DNA from: Vreelandella profundi
Lineage (GTDB): Bacteria; Pseudomonadota; Gammaproteobacteria; Pseudomonadales; Halomonadaceae
DNA: 64,000 nt
Assembly (NCBI RefSeq): GCF_019722725.1
Contig: NZ_CP077941.1
Location: 186,001 to 250,000, forward strand
Direction of reading: 5' to 3'
Shown here: in pieces, positions 56,793-64,000 of the stretch
Layout of the letters: the number at the start of each line of letters is the position of its first letter
How positions within the stretch are numbered: the stretch's first letter is position 1
Position numbers and translations under genes: made by a program
Notes under the pieces: model-generated
Told to the model about the DNA's origin: nothing
Databases searched by the model: none
The model's input: the letters and a program-made list of their open reading frames with translations, nothing else

Positions 56793-57306
56793 GGTGGCAT
56801 CAAGCTCCCAAGACAATTTTATAAAGCCCTTGTTTGGCAATAAAAGGGCTGTGGCGCTTCGTGCTGGCTGGCCAACAAGCCGCAGATTTTGTGCCCTGTC
56901 TGTTGCCGCATCGCTGCATGCCCCTGGTAGTGCAGTGCCCAAGCTGCTCAATTATCTGCATTAAACCGTGACAAAATTACAGTAACGCCAGCAGCTTGCC
57001 GGGCATGGCCAGGTTGCGCCGTTGGTTATGTTGGGTTGGGTTGTTGTATTGCGTACCCCCGGTGTCAGCCAGCGGGCGGCGCTTAATCTGGGAGCGTTGC
57101 ATGCTTGTAATGCCTCTGGCTCACAATATCGCAAAGCATGCATACAGGCATACAAGCTGCGCAATGCTGTATGGGGGGGCAGTTCACGGGGCGGGCTTTT
57201 CAGTGTCATTCAGACCAATGTGGAAGCATCTGAATTAAGGTAGGAGGTGGAGGGAATTGAAACCTAACTTTTTCCTTATATATTAATGTCTTAACCTATT
57301 TTTTGC
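56793..57306. other. Gene-free stretch of the ssrA element
   Basis: About 0.5 kb with no supportable gene. It holds an imperfect inverted repeat, GCATGCTTGTAATGCCT at 57099-57115 against AGGCATACAAGCTGC at 57146-57160, with further GCATGC/GCATAC words between. Possibly a relic of an element's control or origin region. Confidence 0.4.
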
Positions 57307-57828
57307 CTAACTGTTGACTGGCGATAACTTATTTCTACTTTTTAAGGGGGCTTTTTGCCATCTTAAACTAAGCCATTCGAATTCTTGATAGGCCGTAGGT
57401 GAAGTCTTGCGTACACCTCTAATAAACTGCTGTGAACGTTCGTAAGTCTTTACAAACGTTGAATATTGAGATTTTTTGACCATTCTCTCATCATAGATCT
57501 TTTCCTGGATGCCAACGCTAAGCCTTTCAAAATGGTTAAGGAGGTAGCGTAAATCCTGAGCGTCCTGATCATCAGCTTTGTTTTCAAGGCCTAGAGTGAG
57601 CATATTAGTATTTTCACAGCTATCCAATTGGCGCAATCGCTGTATGCATTTTTCTAGGCGCGCGTCAGTGCGTAGCTCCATTAAGTATTCAGCGGTTTGC
57701 TTTTTTTTTGCGGTGGCTTTGACGCTTATAACTGAAGCAGTAGCTATGGCTATCCCAACAGCAGTAAGGATTGCTTGTAGCCTTGCTGCGGTGAACCAAT
57801 CAATGAAATTGCTAAACCATTCTGGCAC
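57307..57828 (-). CDS. Membrane-anchored protein, DUF4760-like
   Basis: About 173 residues from GTG 57828; the frame opens at 57879 but that start lies inside a terminator hairpin, so a downstream start is more likely. One transmembrane helix (LQAILTAVGIAIATASVISV) precedes a cytoplasmic helical domain (LRTDARLEKCIQRLRQL ... DLRYLLNHFERLSVGI) like DUF4760 proteins found in phages and islands. Function unknown. Confidence 0.6.
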   Translation of the reverse strand: MPEWFSNFIDWFTAARLQAILTAVGIAIATASVISVKATAKKKQTAEYLMELRTDARLEKCIQRLRQLDSCENTNMLTLGLENKADDQDAQDLRYLLNHFERLSVGIQEKIYDERMVKKSQYSTFVKTYERSQQFIRGVRKTSPTAYQEFEWLSLRWQKAPLKSRNKLSPVNS

Positions 57829-57861
57829 TTTAAATATCCAAGCAAGGTTCTGTGAAACGAA

Positions 57862-57886
57862 AAGGAGGTGCCGAGGCACCTCCTTG
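57862..57886 (-). terminator. Terminator after the 21-codon ORF
   Basis: AAGGAGGTGCC and GGCACCTCCTT form a perfect 11-bp stem with a 2-nt centre, followed on the minus strand by TTCGTTTC. It separates the small ORF from the membrane-protein gene and could act as an attenuator. Confidence 0.65.
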
Positions 57887-57922
57887 TTAGCTTAGCTAAT
57901 TGATTAGACGCATGATGGCATG

Positions 57923-57988
57923 TTACAGCCCATCATTTTCGTCGAGAATTTTTGCGATAGACGCTGTGCAATTGGGTAGGGTTTTCAT
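57923..57988 (-). CDS. 21-residue peptide ORF
   Basis: A short ORF, MKTLPNCTASIAKILDENDGL, preceded by a perfect TAAGGAG ribosome site at ideal spacing and followed by a strong terminator. No family is recognised. The ribosome site plus terminator make real translation plausible. Confidence 0.45.
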   Translation of the reverse strand: MKTLPNCTASIAKILDENDGL

Positions 57989-58252
57989 GATTACGACTCC
58001 TTAGTGATATAGGTAACTTCTAAAGTTACGCTGATCTACGTCAGCTACGACACCTATTTGCGTAACGAGTTTCTACCATTTCGGGTACTCAAGCTACACA
58101 GACCGTGTAAAAAGACTTTACATCAAAAATGAACGTTATGCGAAATAAGTTACGTTAATTCTTAGGTGCTGTCTGTATATGTTACGTCTGCACAATGTAA
58201 TTGGTTCCCTTATGTTGTGTATTTATACAGCTTGTATCATCTATATTACCTT
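57989..58252. promoter_or_regulatory. Control region with repeated GTTACG words
   Basis: GTTACG/CGTAAC occurs at 58025-58030, 58061-58066, 58149-58154 and 58181-58186. A perfect inverted repeat GTAACTT-CTA-AAGTTAC is at 58013-58029, just upstream of the 21-codon ORF. This looks like a cluster of regulator sites. Confidence 0.4.
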
Positions 58253-58790
58253 TCATTTTACTCCGTAATAGGCTGCCGTAGCTAGCATTCCAGCTTGGCT
58301 GGTAGCGGTGGGTATCCACCCTGCATAGATCCTTGCAGTAGTCACCACACTAGCATGCCCCATCTGCTTAGATGCCCATGCTAGCGCCCCGCCTGCACTG
58401 ACCATCATGCTTGAGTAGGTGTGGTGGGTTTGGTAGGGGCGCCGGTGCCGGACGCCGGCGCTTTAGTACGTGGGTCCATAGCGTTTTGCGTATCGTCTTG
58501 TAGCCGCCTGTCTGCGGCTCGCCGGTGCGTGGGTTAATTAACACGAGGCCGCTGGTGTGAGGGTCTTTTTTCAAGGCCTCAGGCGCGCGGGAATAGGTCG
58601 ATCTTGTGCGGGTGCTGGCGGTGGTCTTGGTAGTTGCTGCCTCTCATCTGGGTGTCTGGGTGAAGGAGGCTTGTAGCCGTTTTTGTCGCCAGTCGATATC
58701 CCCACCCAAGGGCCATTAGTTCTGAGGTGCGCAGGCCTGTCCAGAATGCGCGCTAACTCAGTGGCACACTGTCGCTTGACAGGATTGTCA
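58253..58790 (-). pseudogene. Frameshifted phage-type integrase fragment
   Basis: C-terminal part of a tyrosine integrase. Readable blocks in different frames are GLRTSELMAL, TKTTASTRTR, INPRTGEPQTGG, GVRHRRPYQTHHTYSSMMVSAGG-type H-x-x-R region, QMGHASVVTTARIYAGWIP and a stop at 58253. At least one internal stop and two frame changes are present, one a likely single-base deletion near 58455. It is next to ssrA, as expected for the integrase of the element, but inactive. Confidence 0.8.
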
Positions 58791-58845
58791 GGGTCGCGGC
58801 TTGTCTACATTTTATTCTGTATGCCCAAACTACAGGCACAAAAAA

Positions 58846-58864
58846 AGCACCCGAGGGTGCTTTT
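58846..58864 (-). terminator. ssrA terminator
   Basis: AAAGCACCC-GA-GGGTGCTTTT hairpin directly after the tmRNA 3' end, with a T-run on the minus strand (AAAAAA on plus). Confidence 0.8.
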
Positions 58865-58867
58865 GTC

Positions 58868-58892
58868 GAAGGAGTGTCTGGTGGAGGCGGCG
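58868..58892 (+). repeat. Proximal attachment repeat within ssrA 3' end
   Basis: 25 bp identical to 55958-55982, covering the tmRNA acceptor-stem 3' strand and the first bases beyond CCA. Confidence 0.85.
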
Positions 58893-59257
58893 GGAATTGA
58901 ACCCGCGTCCGCCAGCACGCGCCTATTGGCTCTACATGCTTAGATTCCGTCATTTAGTTTAGCGCGACTGACTCCGACGGTCAGGATTCAGCAACGCGAG
59001 CCTTCTAAAGTTTAACGGTTGGCGAGAAGACACCACCAGCCGCGGTCCTATCAGCTTTGGCTCATATCCCCGCAGAGATGAATAGGCACATCACCTTGGG
59101 GCCAGACAAGAAGCTAACAGTTTAAGCTGCTAGCGCGCCTTGAGCGTAGTTTTCGTCATTTGCGACTATTTTTTCGTGATGTGGGATTTACGAGATACAT
59201 CACGCTCTCGGCATGCACCGCAAGGGTTGTCACCGGCGTCGAAACCATGTCGCCCCC
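58879..59257 (-). ncRNA. ssrA: Transfer-messenger RNA
   Basis: tmRNA of 379 nt for trans-translation of stalled ribosomes. The 5' end GGGGGCGACATGGTTTCGAC pairs with the 3' end CGCCTCC-ACCA as a 7-bp acceptor stem; the T-arm GGTTCAATTCC is encoded near the 3' end with CCA in the gene. The internal frame 59163-59122 encodes the tag ANDENYAQGALAA. Its protein partner smpB lies 46 bp beyond the 5' end. Confidence 0.96.
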
Positions 59258-59302
59258 TTATTACAGGTGAGCATTCTAACGTGCTCACTTCCAATTGACC
59301 AG

Positions 59303-59794
59303 TTATGCCTTGGTATGTTCCCGCATGATTCGCCCTTTTTGACGATTCCAGTCGCGATCTTTTTCAGTGGCGCGCTTGTCGTGCAGCTGTTTACCAGTCA
59401 CGAGCGCCAGTTCGCACTTCACCTTGTTACGTGTCCAGTAAAGCTTTAAGGGCACGCAGGTGTGGCCTTTGTCCTGGGTGATCGAAAAGATTTTGGCAAT
59501 CTCTTTGCGATGCAGCAGCAGTTTGCGGGTACGCGTTGGGTCAGCAATTTCGTGAGTGCTGGTGGTATTGAGCGGCATGAAATGGCTACCCAATAGGAAC
59601 GCTTCGCCGTTACGCACCAAGATGTAGGTGTCGGTGAGCTGGGCTTTTCCTGCGCGCAGGCTTTTGACTTCCCAACCAGCCAGCACTAATCCTGCCTCGA
59701 AGGTCTCGTCGATATGGTATTCAAACCGCGCCTTCTTGTTCTGGGCGATAACGCCGCTGCCAGATACTTTGCTTTTACCTTTCTTAGTGGCCAT
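59303..59794 (-). CDS. smpB: SsrA-binding protein SmpB
   Basis: A 163-residue tmRNA-binding protein. [30 protein letters not shown] oligonucleotide-binding core, [14 protein letters not shown], and the basic tail [18 protein letters not shown] match the family. Encoded directly upstream of ssrA on the same strand. Confidence 0.97.
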   Translation of the reverse strand: MATKKGKSKVSGSGVIAQNKKARFEYHIDETFEAGLVLAGWEVKSLRAGKAQLTDTYILVRNGEAFLLGSHFMPLNTTSTHEIADPTRTRKLLLHRKEIAKIFSITQDKGHTCVPLKLYWTRNKVKCELALVTGKQLHDKRATEKDRDWNRQKGRIMREHTKA

Positions 59795-59919
59795 GGAACC
59801 TCATATTTAATCTGTCAGTGGCATCCCCTTCGTTATTGGGGGAGGCGTGATACCATTTAAGATCTGAAAAATATTTCCCATGATACGCTTTGGGCACTGT
59901 GAAGTCAGCGGAGAGGTCA

Positions 59920-60354
59920 ATGCCAACCGTCAATCGTTCCGCCTTAGTGCGGCACACCCCCCAGAAAATGTTCGATCTAGTCAACGACTTTGAGCGCTAC
60001 CCTGAGTTTTTACCAGGGTGCCGTCAAGCGCGTCTGGTAGAGCATGATGATGTGCATCTCATCGGCGAAATGACCCTTGGTCGCGCCGGTGTTGAACAAA
60101 CGATTACCACCCGTAATGATCTTTTCGAGCCTGAGCGGATAGAAATGTCGCTAGTAAAAGGACCGTTTAAGCAGCTCAAAGGTCGCTGGATGTTTACTCC
60201 TATGGGGGAGGGCGCCTGTAAAGTCAGCCTGGAAATGGAATTCGAATTTGCCAACCGGTTTTTAGGCATGGCCTTTGGAAAGATCTTTCAACAAATAGCG
60301 GGGCAGCTCGTTGATGCCTTCACCAAGCGCGCTAACGAGCTATATGGCCGCTGA
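59920..60354 (+). CDS. ratA: RatA/PasT START-domain protein
   Basis: A 144-residue START-like protein (VRHTPQKMFDLVNDFERYPEFLPGC). In E. coli RatA/PasT is described as a ribosome-association inhibitor, and homologues act as coenzyme Q-binding COQ10-type proteins. ATG 59920 follows GGAGAGG. It overlaps rnfH by 11 bp and is divergent from smpB, the normal order. Confidence 0.93.
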   Translation: MPTVNRSALVRHTPQKMFDLVNDFERYPEFLPGCRQARLVEHDDVHLIGEMTLGRAGVEQTITTRNDLFEPERIEMSLVKGPFKQLKGRWMFTPMGEGACKVSLEMEFEFANRFLGMAFGKIFQQIAGQLVDAFTKRANELYGR

Positions 60355-60679
60355 AACGCTCACGGTTGAAGTAGCCTATGCCTTGCCGCACAAGCAGCGC
60401 CTGGTGGCTCTACGGGTGCCTGAGGGAACCACTGCGCGCCAAGCCGTTGAGCGTGCCGATTTGCCCGCGCTGTTTCCCGAGCTGCCCAGCGACACGTTCG
60501 CACAAGCGCCGCTGGGTATTTTCGGTAAAGCGCTGCGCAGCCCCGAAAGCCAAGCCCTGCGTGAGGGCGATCGGGTCGAGGTATATCGGCCACTGGCGAT
60601 CGACCCTAAGGCGGCTCGCCTAGAGCGCGCAAAGCGCCAAGCGAGCGACCAGGGCGCTATCCCCGCATCAAAGCGGTGA
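60344..60679 (+). CDS. rnfH: RnfH family ubiquitin-like protein
   Basis: A 111-residue UPF0125/RnfH protein (TVEVAYALPHKQRLVALRVPEG ... LGIFGKAL ... REGDRVEVYRPLAIDPK). A beta-grasp protein of uncertain role conserved next to ratA. It starts inside ratA's end and overlaps the convergent bamE by 12 bp. Confidence 0.92.
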   Translation: MAAETLTVEVAYALPHKQRLVALRVPEGTTARQAVERADLPALFPELPSDTFAQAPLGIFGKALRSPESQALREGDRVEVYRPLAIDPKAARLERAKRQASDQGAIPASKR

Positions 60680-61126
60680 GGCGGGCTGCGTGCTTATGGG
60701 GGCTACGTTTGGCGTGCTTTCATCAGGCTGCATAAGCATGGGGTTAGACCCTTCGGTTGCGGGCCCCATGTTGCTTTCCACGTCTATTGGCAGCTTTTTG
60801 GACAAATCACCTTCTTGCTCAATGTTTGCTAGACGGCCCTGTGGATCGAAAGCAAGGGTGACGCGGCGCTGCTCGACATCGCCATAGGCTTTGTCTACGC
60901 GGTATACATAGTCCCATTGGTTAGCGTCGAAGGGCGCTTCCAGCAAGGGTCTGCCCATCACATAAACTACCTGTTCTTGGGTCATGCCCGGCTGAAGCTG
61001 GCTGACCATCTCTTGGGTGACCAGGTTGCCTTGGGGGATGTCGCGCTTGTAAACGCCGACGTAGCTGCAGCCACTAACAACGGTAAGGGCGACGGAAAGT
61101 GTGATGATTCGAGTCAATTTTTGCAT
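60668..61126 (-). CDS. bamE: Outer-membrane assembly lipoprotein BamE
   Basis: A 152-residue lipoprotein (SmpA/OmlA) of the BAM complex. The lipobox is VVSGC; the core has GNLVTQEMVSQLQPGMTQEQV and VMGRPLLEAPFDANQWDYVY. I chose MQKLTRI at 61126 over a frame start at 61165 because it begins the signal peptide directly. The C-terminal extension after residue 110 is longer than in E. coli. Confidence 0.95.
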   Translation of the reverse strand: MQKLTRIITLSVALTVVSGCSYVGVYKRDIPQGNLVTQEMVSQLQPGMTQEQVVYVMGRPLLEAPFDANQWDYVYRVDKAYGDVEQRRVTLAFDPQGRLANIEQEGDLSKKLPIDVESNMGPATEGSNPMLMQPDESTPNVAPISTQPASPL

Positions 61127-61198
61127 TTGGGCCTGTTCTTCACTATCGTGGTTTCGGTTGATCATACCCGACCTAACCTGTTACTGCGAAGAGCGACC

Positions 61199-61651
61199 AT
61201 GGCCGATCAGAACCATGAATTACGCAAAGCCGGTCTGAAAGTGACCCTGCCGCGCGTCAAGATACTTCAAATTCTCGAAAATGTTTCGGGCCAACACCAC
61301 CTCAGCGCTGAAGAAGTGTACAAAACACTGATTGATGCGGGCGAAGACGTTGGCTTGGCAACCGTGTACCGCGTATTGACTCAATTTGAGTCGGCGGGCT
61401 TGGTTATTCGTCATAATTTTGACGGAGGCCACGCGGTATTTGAGATGACTCAAGAGGACCATCATGATCATATGGTGTGCCTTGAAAGCGGCGAAATCAT
61501 TGAATTTGTAGATGAAATCATTGAGCGTCGTCAGCAAGAGATTGCCGAAGAGCATGGCTACGAGTTAGTAGATCATGCGCTGGTGCTTTATGTTCGCCCG
61601 CGCGGGTCTGACGTAACGCGCCAGGACAGTGGCCCGACGAATAGAAAATAA
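61199..61651 (+). CDS. fur: Ferric uptake regulator Fur
   Basis: A 150-residue metal-dependent repressor. Winged helix LSAEEVYKTLIDAGEDVGLATVYRVL, HDHMVCLESGEIIEF metal/dimer region, and a C-terminal HGYELVDHALVLY. The C-x-x-C pair of E. coli Fur (CxxC-CxxC) is reduced to a single MVCLES cysteine, as in several gammaproteobacterial Fur proteins. Divergent from bamE with a 72-bp spacer. Confidence 0.96.
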   Translation: MADQNHELRKAGLKVTLPRVKILQILENVSGQHHLSAEEVYKTLIDAGEDVGLATVYRVLTQFESAGLVIRHNFDGGHAVFEMTQEDHHDHMVCLESGEIIEFVDEIIERRQQEIAEEHGYELVDHALVLYVRPRGSDVTRQDSGPTNRK

Positions 61652-61688
61652 TATTCGTAGGTCGGATCTGTTTGTGAAGAGAAAGCAC

Positions 61689-61753
61689 AAGCGCCCTGCC
61701 TATTTGGTCGAATTCCCTAAGCATGGAATTCGCCAAGTAGGCAGGGCGCTTTC
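61689..61753. terminator. Long bidirectional terminator between fur and recN
   Basis: AAGCGCCCTGCCTA pairs with TAGGCAGGGCGCTT and the stem continues through GAATTCC/GGAATTC. A- and T-rich ends allow termination from both convergent genes. Confidence 0.85.
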
Positions 61754-61832
61754 TTGTTTGTGTAGATTGTTTGTGCAGATTGTTTGTGTAAAGCGTCGCG
61801 CTAATGTTGAAAAATGCGTCCGGTTTAAAAAA

Positions 61833-63506
61833 TTAGTGCGGCGGACGCTGGCTGGCGTGAAGCATCTCGCGGGCGTGTGCGAGCGTTTGATCAGAGAGCG
61901 TGACACCGCCAAGCATGCGCGCTAGCTCGCTGATACGGCCGCGTTCATCGAGCAGTGCCATTTGAGTGAGAGTGGTGTCGCGTTTTGCCTGCTTTTCGAT
62001 ATGCAAGTGTTGATGCGCCTGTGCCGCCACCTGGGGCAGGTGAGTAACAGTCATTACCTGGCCGTTTTGGCCTAGCTTGCGCAGCAGTTGACCCACAATT
62101 TCTGCGGTGGCGCCCGAAATTCCTACGTCTACTTCATCAAACACTAGGCTAGGCACGGTTGAGTGCGTTGCGGCAACCACTTGGATCGCCAAGCTAATCC
62201 GCGATAGCTCACCACCGGAGGCCACTTTGGTAAGCGGTCTCGCGGGCTGGCCTGGGTTGGCGCTGATCAAAAACTGCACGCGGTCCAGGCCTTCTGGGCT
62301 GGGCGCGTCTTTCGCAATGACGTCTACTTCAAAGCGCGCTTTGCCCATGGCTAAGTAGCCCAGCTGCTGCTGGACCTCTTTGCCCAGGCGAAGCGCGGCT
62401 TTTTGACGGCTATCGCTAATTTTCTTGGCTTCTAGGCGATAGCGCTCACGATATTCGACGACTTGAGCGCTTAGGGCTTCAAGATCATTGCCACCTTCAT
62501 TGAGCTGTGCAACGTCTCGCTGTAAATCAGCATGCAGGGCGCAGAGCTCTTCAGGGGCAACATGGTGTTTGCGGGCAATCCGATGGACGTCGGTCATTCT
62601 TTCCTCGACCCAGACGAGCCGTTCAGGGTCTAGCTCGGTGGTGCTGGCGAGGCGATTTAGCTCGCTAGACGCTTCTTCTACCTGAATACGCGCGTCGCTG
62701 AGCATGGCGAGCGTATTGGCCAAGGTGCCTTTGTCGCTGCCTGGCAGCGCGCTTAAATGTGCGAAGGCTTGATTTAACAATGACAGCGCGCCGCTTTCAT
62801 CACCGGCGCAGCAGTCGGCGGCAAATTGCGTTTCGCGCAGGGTTTCTTCGGCATGGGCGAGCGTGTGCTGCTCTTCTTCTAAGGTTGCCAGCTCACCTTC
62901 CGCTAACGCCAGCTGGTCGAGCTCTTCAACTTGATAGCGCAGTAGCTGGCGTTTGGCCTCTACTTCACTGCCTTTTTCGCTGAGTTTTTTAAGCTGGCGG
63001 CGCGCGTTGCGCCACTCACGAAACGTCTCCGCTAATTGAGAGGTTGCGCTATTTAATCCGGCATAATCATCCAGCAAAGCCAGATGCGTCTCTTCGCGCA
63101 TTAGCGCATGGTGAGCGTGCTGTCCGTGTATTTGGATAAGCTGCTCGCCGAGCGATTTTAGATCCGAGATAGTGGCGGGATGACCATTGATCCATGCTTT
63201 GGAGCGACCGCTGGCGGTCACAACGCGACGCAGCAAGCACTCGTCAGAAGGGAGGTCGCGTGTGGTTAGCCACTCAATGGCGGCGGGCAGGTGCTGAATG
63301 TCAAAGCGTGCAGAGAGGTCGGTGCGTTCGCGTCCGTGGCGCACGCTGCCAGCATCGGCACGTTCGCCCAGGCACAGCCCGAGGGCGCCTAAGAGAATCG
63401 ATTTGCCCGCCCCGGTTTCCCCGGTAATGGCAGTCATGCCACCGGTTAAGTCGAGCTCTAAGTGATCGACAATGGCGAAATCTTGAATAGCTAGCTGAGT
63501 GAGCAT
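61833..63506 (-). CDS. recN: DNA repair protein RecN
   Basis: A 557-residue SMC-like ATPase for double-strand break repair. Walker A ITGETGAGKSILLGAL, coiled-coil arms, signature LTKVASGGELSRISLAIQVV and Walker B LVFDEVDVGISG. Preceded by a LexA box at 63556, consistent with SOS induction. Confidence 0.97.
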   Translation of the reverse strand: MLTQLAIQDFAIVDHLELDLTGGMTAITGETGAGKSILLGALGLCLGERADAGSVRHGRERTDLSARFDIQHLPAAIEWLTTRDLPSDECLLRRVVTASGRSKAWINGHPATISDLKSLGEQLIQIHGQHAHHALMREETHLALLDDYAGLNSATSQLAETFREWRNARRQLKKLSEKGSEVEAKRQLLRYQVEELDQLALAEGELATLEEEQHTLAHAEETLRETQFAADCCAGDESGALSLLNQAFAHLSALPGSDKGTLANTLAMLSDARIQVEEASSELNRLASTTELDPERLVWVEERMTDVHRIARKHHVAPEELCALHADLQRDVAQLNEGGNDLEALSAQVVEYRERYRLEAKKISDSRQKAALRLGKEVQQQLGYLAMGKARFEVDVIAKDAPSPEGLDRVQFLISANPGQPARPLTKVASGGELSRISLAIQVVAATHSTVPSLVFDEVDVGISGATAEIVGQLLRKLGQNGQVMTVTHLPQVAAQAHQHLHIEKQAKRDTTLTQMALLDERGRISELARMLGGVTLSDQTLAHAREMLHASQRPPH

Positions 63507-63555
63507 GACGCCTCCTGAGGCGGTATGGCGCAGAAGCTGGATACTTATCCAATAG

Positions 63556-63571
63556 TTGTTGATTTATACAG
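63556..63571 (-). promoter_or_regulatory. LexA (SOS) box upstream of recN
   Basis: On the minus strand CTGTATAAATCAACAA fits CTGT-N8-ACAG with one mismatch, 50 bp before the recN start. Confidence 0.65.
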
Positions 63572-63598
63572 TAGTTAATAACTCACTTCAATGCACCT

Positions 63599-63626
63599 CT
63601 TGAGATGGCGTTTATGGCCCCCATAT
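63599..63626 (+). promoter_or_regulatory. Heat-shock (sigma-32) promoter for grpE
   Basis: CTTGAG at 63599-63604 and CCCCATAT at 63619-63626 are 14 bp apart, close to the sigma-32 consensus CTTGAAA / CCCCATnT, and point to grpE 79 bp downstream. Confidence 0.75.
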
Positions 63627-63704
63627 AGCGTGCATAGCTAATTATGAACTTGTCTCTTTGCGCGCAACTCGGTGTAGAAGCGCCTTACTTTTTAGGAGCA
63701 CAAC

Positions 63705-64000
63705 ATGGCGAAAGAACCGCAAACTCCATTGGATGACGAACTGAACCGCCACGAGCATGAAGCAGACGGCGCTGAACAGGCGGCTGAAAAAGCCGCCGAA
63801 GAGCGCTTGCTGGAAGGCGAGCTGGAAGGGCTGATTAACGACGAAGAGCCGTTAGACGGCAGTCTTGATAACCCTGAAGCTGAAATGCTAGCCGCTAAGG
63901 TCGATGAGCTAGAGCAAAGCTTAGCCGAGGCTAAAGACCAGGCGCTGCGCGCCGCTGCCGAAGCGCAAAACGTTCGTCGTCGTGCCGAGCAAGAAGCCGA
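63705..64000 (+). CDS. grpE: Heat-shock protein GrpE, 5' end
   Basis: N-terminal 98 codons of the DnaK nucleotide-exchange factor, cut by the window edge. Acidic disordered start (MAKEPQTPLDDELNRHEHEA), then the start of the long helix with LRAAAEAQNVRRRAEQEA, the family hallmark. AGGAGC ribosome site; heat-shock promoter upstream. Confidence 0.95.
   Translation, partial: MAKEPQTPLDDELNRHEHEADGAEQAAEKAAEERLLEGELEGLINDEEPLDGSLDNPEAEMLAAKVDELEQSLAEAKDQALRAAAEAQNVRRRAEQEA

Larger units (their letters stand above)
55958..58892. mobile_element. Remnant integrative element at the 3' end of ssrA
   Basis: An exact 25-bp copy of the ssrA 3' end (GAAGGAGTGTCTGGTGGAGG then CGGCG) occurs at 55958-55982 and 58868-58892, with near-identical terminator hairpins beside both. 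Between them are a toxin-antitoxin pair, a membrane protein, a 21-codon ORF and a frameshifted integrase next to ssrA. This is the layout of an element integrated at tmRNA that has since lost most of its genes. Confidence 0.85.

Noticed and set aside
58879..58943. Rightward frame over the ssrA 3' end resembling a short protein
   Set aside because: It reads across the terminator and tmRNA acceptor arm and is an artefact of the RNA gene.

Overview
The window is chromosomal DNA of a halophilic gammaproteobacterium, most likely Halomonadaceae (Halomonas or a close relative). Evidence for this is the order ispB / rplU-rpmA-obgE-proB, a NhaD-type sodium/proton antiporter, a TAXI-TRAP transporter, and the block ssrA-smpB / ratA-rnfH / bamE / fur / recN / grpE. 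Two large intervals break this housekeeping backbone.

Layout. (1) 1-5654: ispB (minus, cut by the window edge), rplU, rpmA, obgE, proB and a DUF1853 gene. (2) 5931-38245: a 32.3 kb mobile island inside a small secreted PepSY-like gene. The 3' half of that gene lies at 5655-5930 and the 5' half at 38246-38446. Joining them restores an uninterrupted 158-codon gene, the same length as an intact relative carried inside the island at 29372-29848. The junctions resemble the Tn554 family: a 6-bp target core at one end, a different 6-bp sequence at the other, and no classical target duplication. The island's right end carries a tightly overlapping mobility operon of three large tyrosine recombinases, two small coiled-coil/HTH-like proteins and a RecD-like helicase, an arrangement like the gamma-mobile-trio (GMT) islands. 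(3) Island cargo, left to right: a decayed serine recombinase; a Rad50-like zinc-hook ATPase with a HEPN-like tail; an IS30 remnant; a divergent XRE regulator / small protein / SF2 helicase module; a two-gene unit of a winged-helix protein plus a 1659-residue NERD nuclease-kinase-kinase-SF1 helicase fusion; an umuD-umuC deletion remnant; a five-gene type I restriction-modification operon with two extra genes between hsdS and hsdR; and the PepSY-like paralogue with its own promoter. The cargo reads as a defence island.

(4) 38595-55891: host genes again. These are a PepSY protein with an OmpR/PhoP-type two-component system, a PhoD-like phosphatase, a histidine phosphatase, an NlpC/P60 lipoprotein, a PAS-GGDEF-EAL protein, DUF2835, a monooxygenase-like membrane protein, a glutathione transferase, NhaD, a TAXI-TRAP transporter, a Ca/Na antiporter, a cold-shock protein and an LprI-like protein. 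(5) 55958-58892: a 2.9 kb remnant of a second element integrated at the 3' end of ssrA. It is bounded by an exact 25-bp repeat and holds a HigBA-like toxin-antitoxin pair with a palindromic operator, a membrane protein, a 21-codon ORF and a frameshifted integrase. (6) 58879-64000: ssrA, smpB, ratA, rnfH, bamE, fur, recN and the start of grpE, with recognisable LexA and heat-shock promoter sites.

The best candidates for something undescribed are the NERD-kinase-helicase unit, the mobility operon that includes a RecD-like helicase, and an island that carries an intact, similarly regulated paralogue of the gene it interrupts. All assignments come from reading the sequence; no database search was run.
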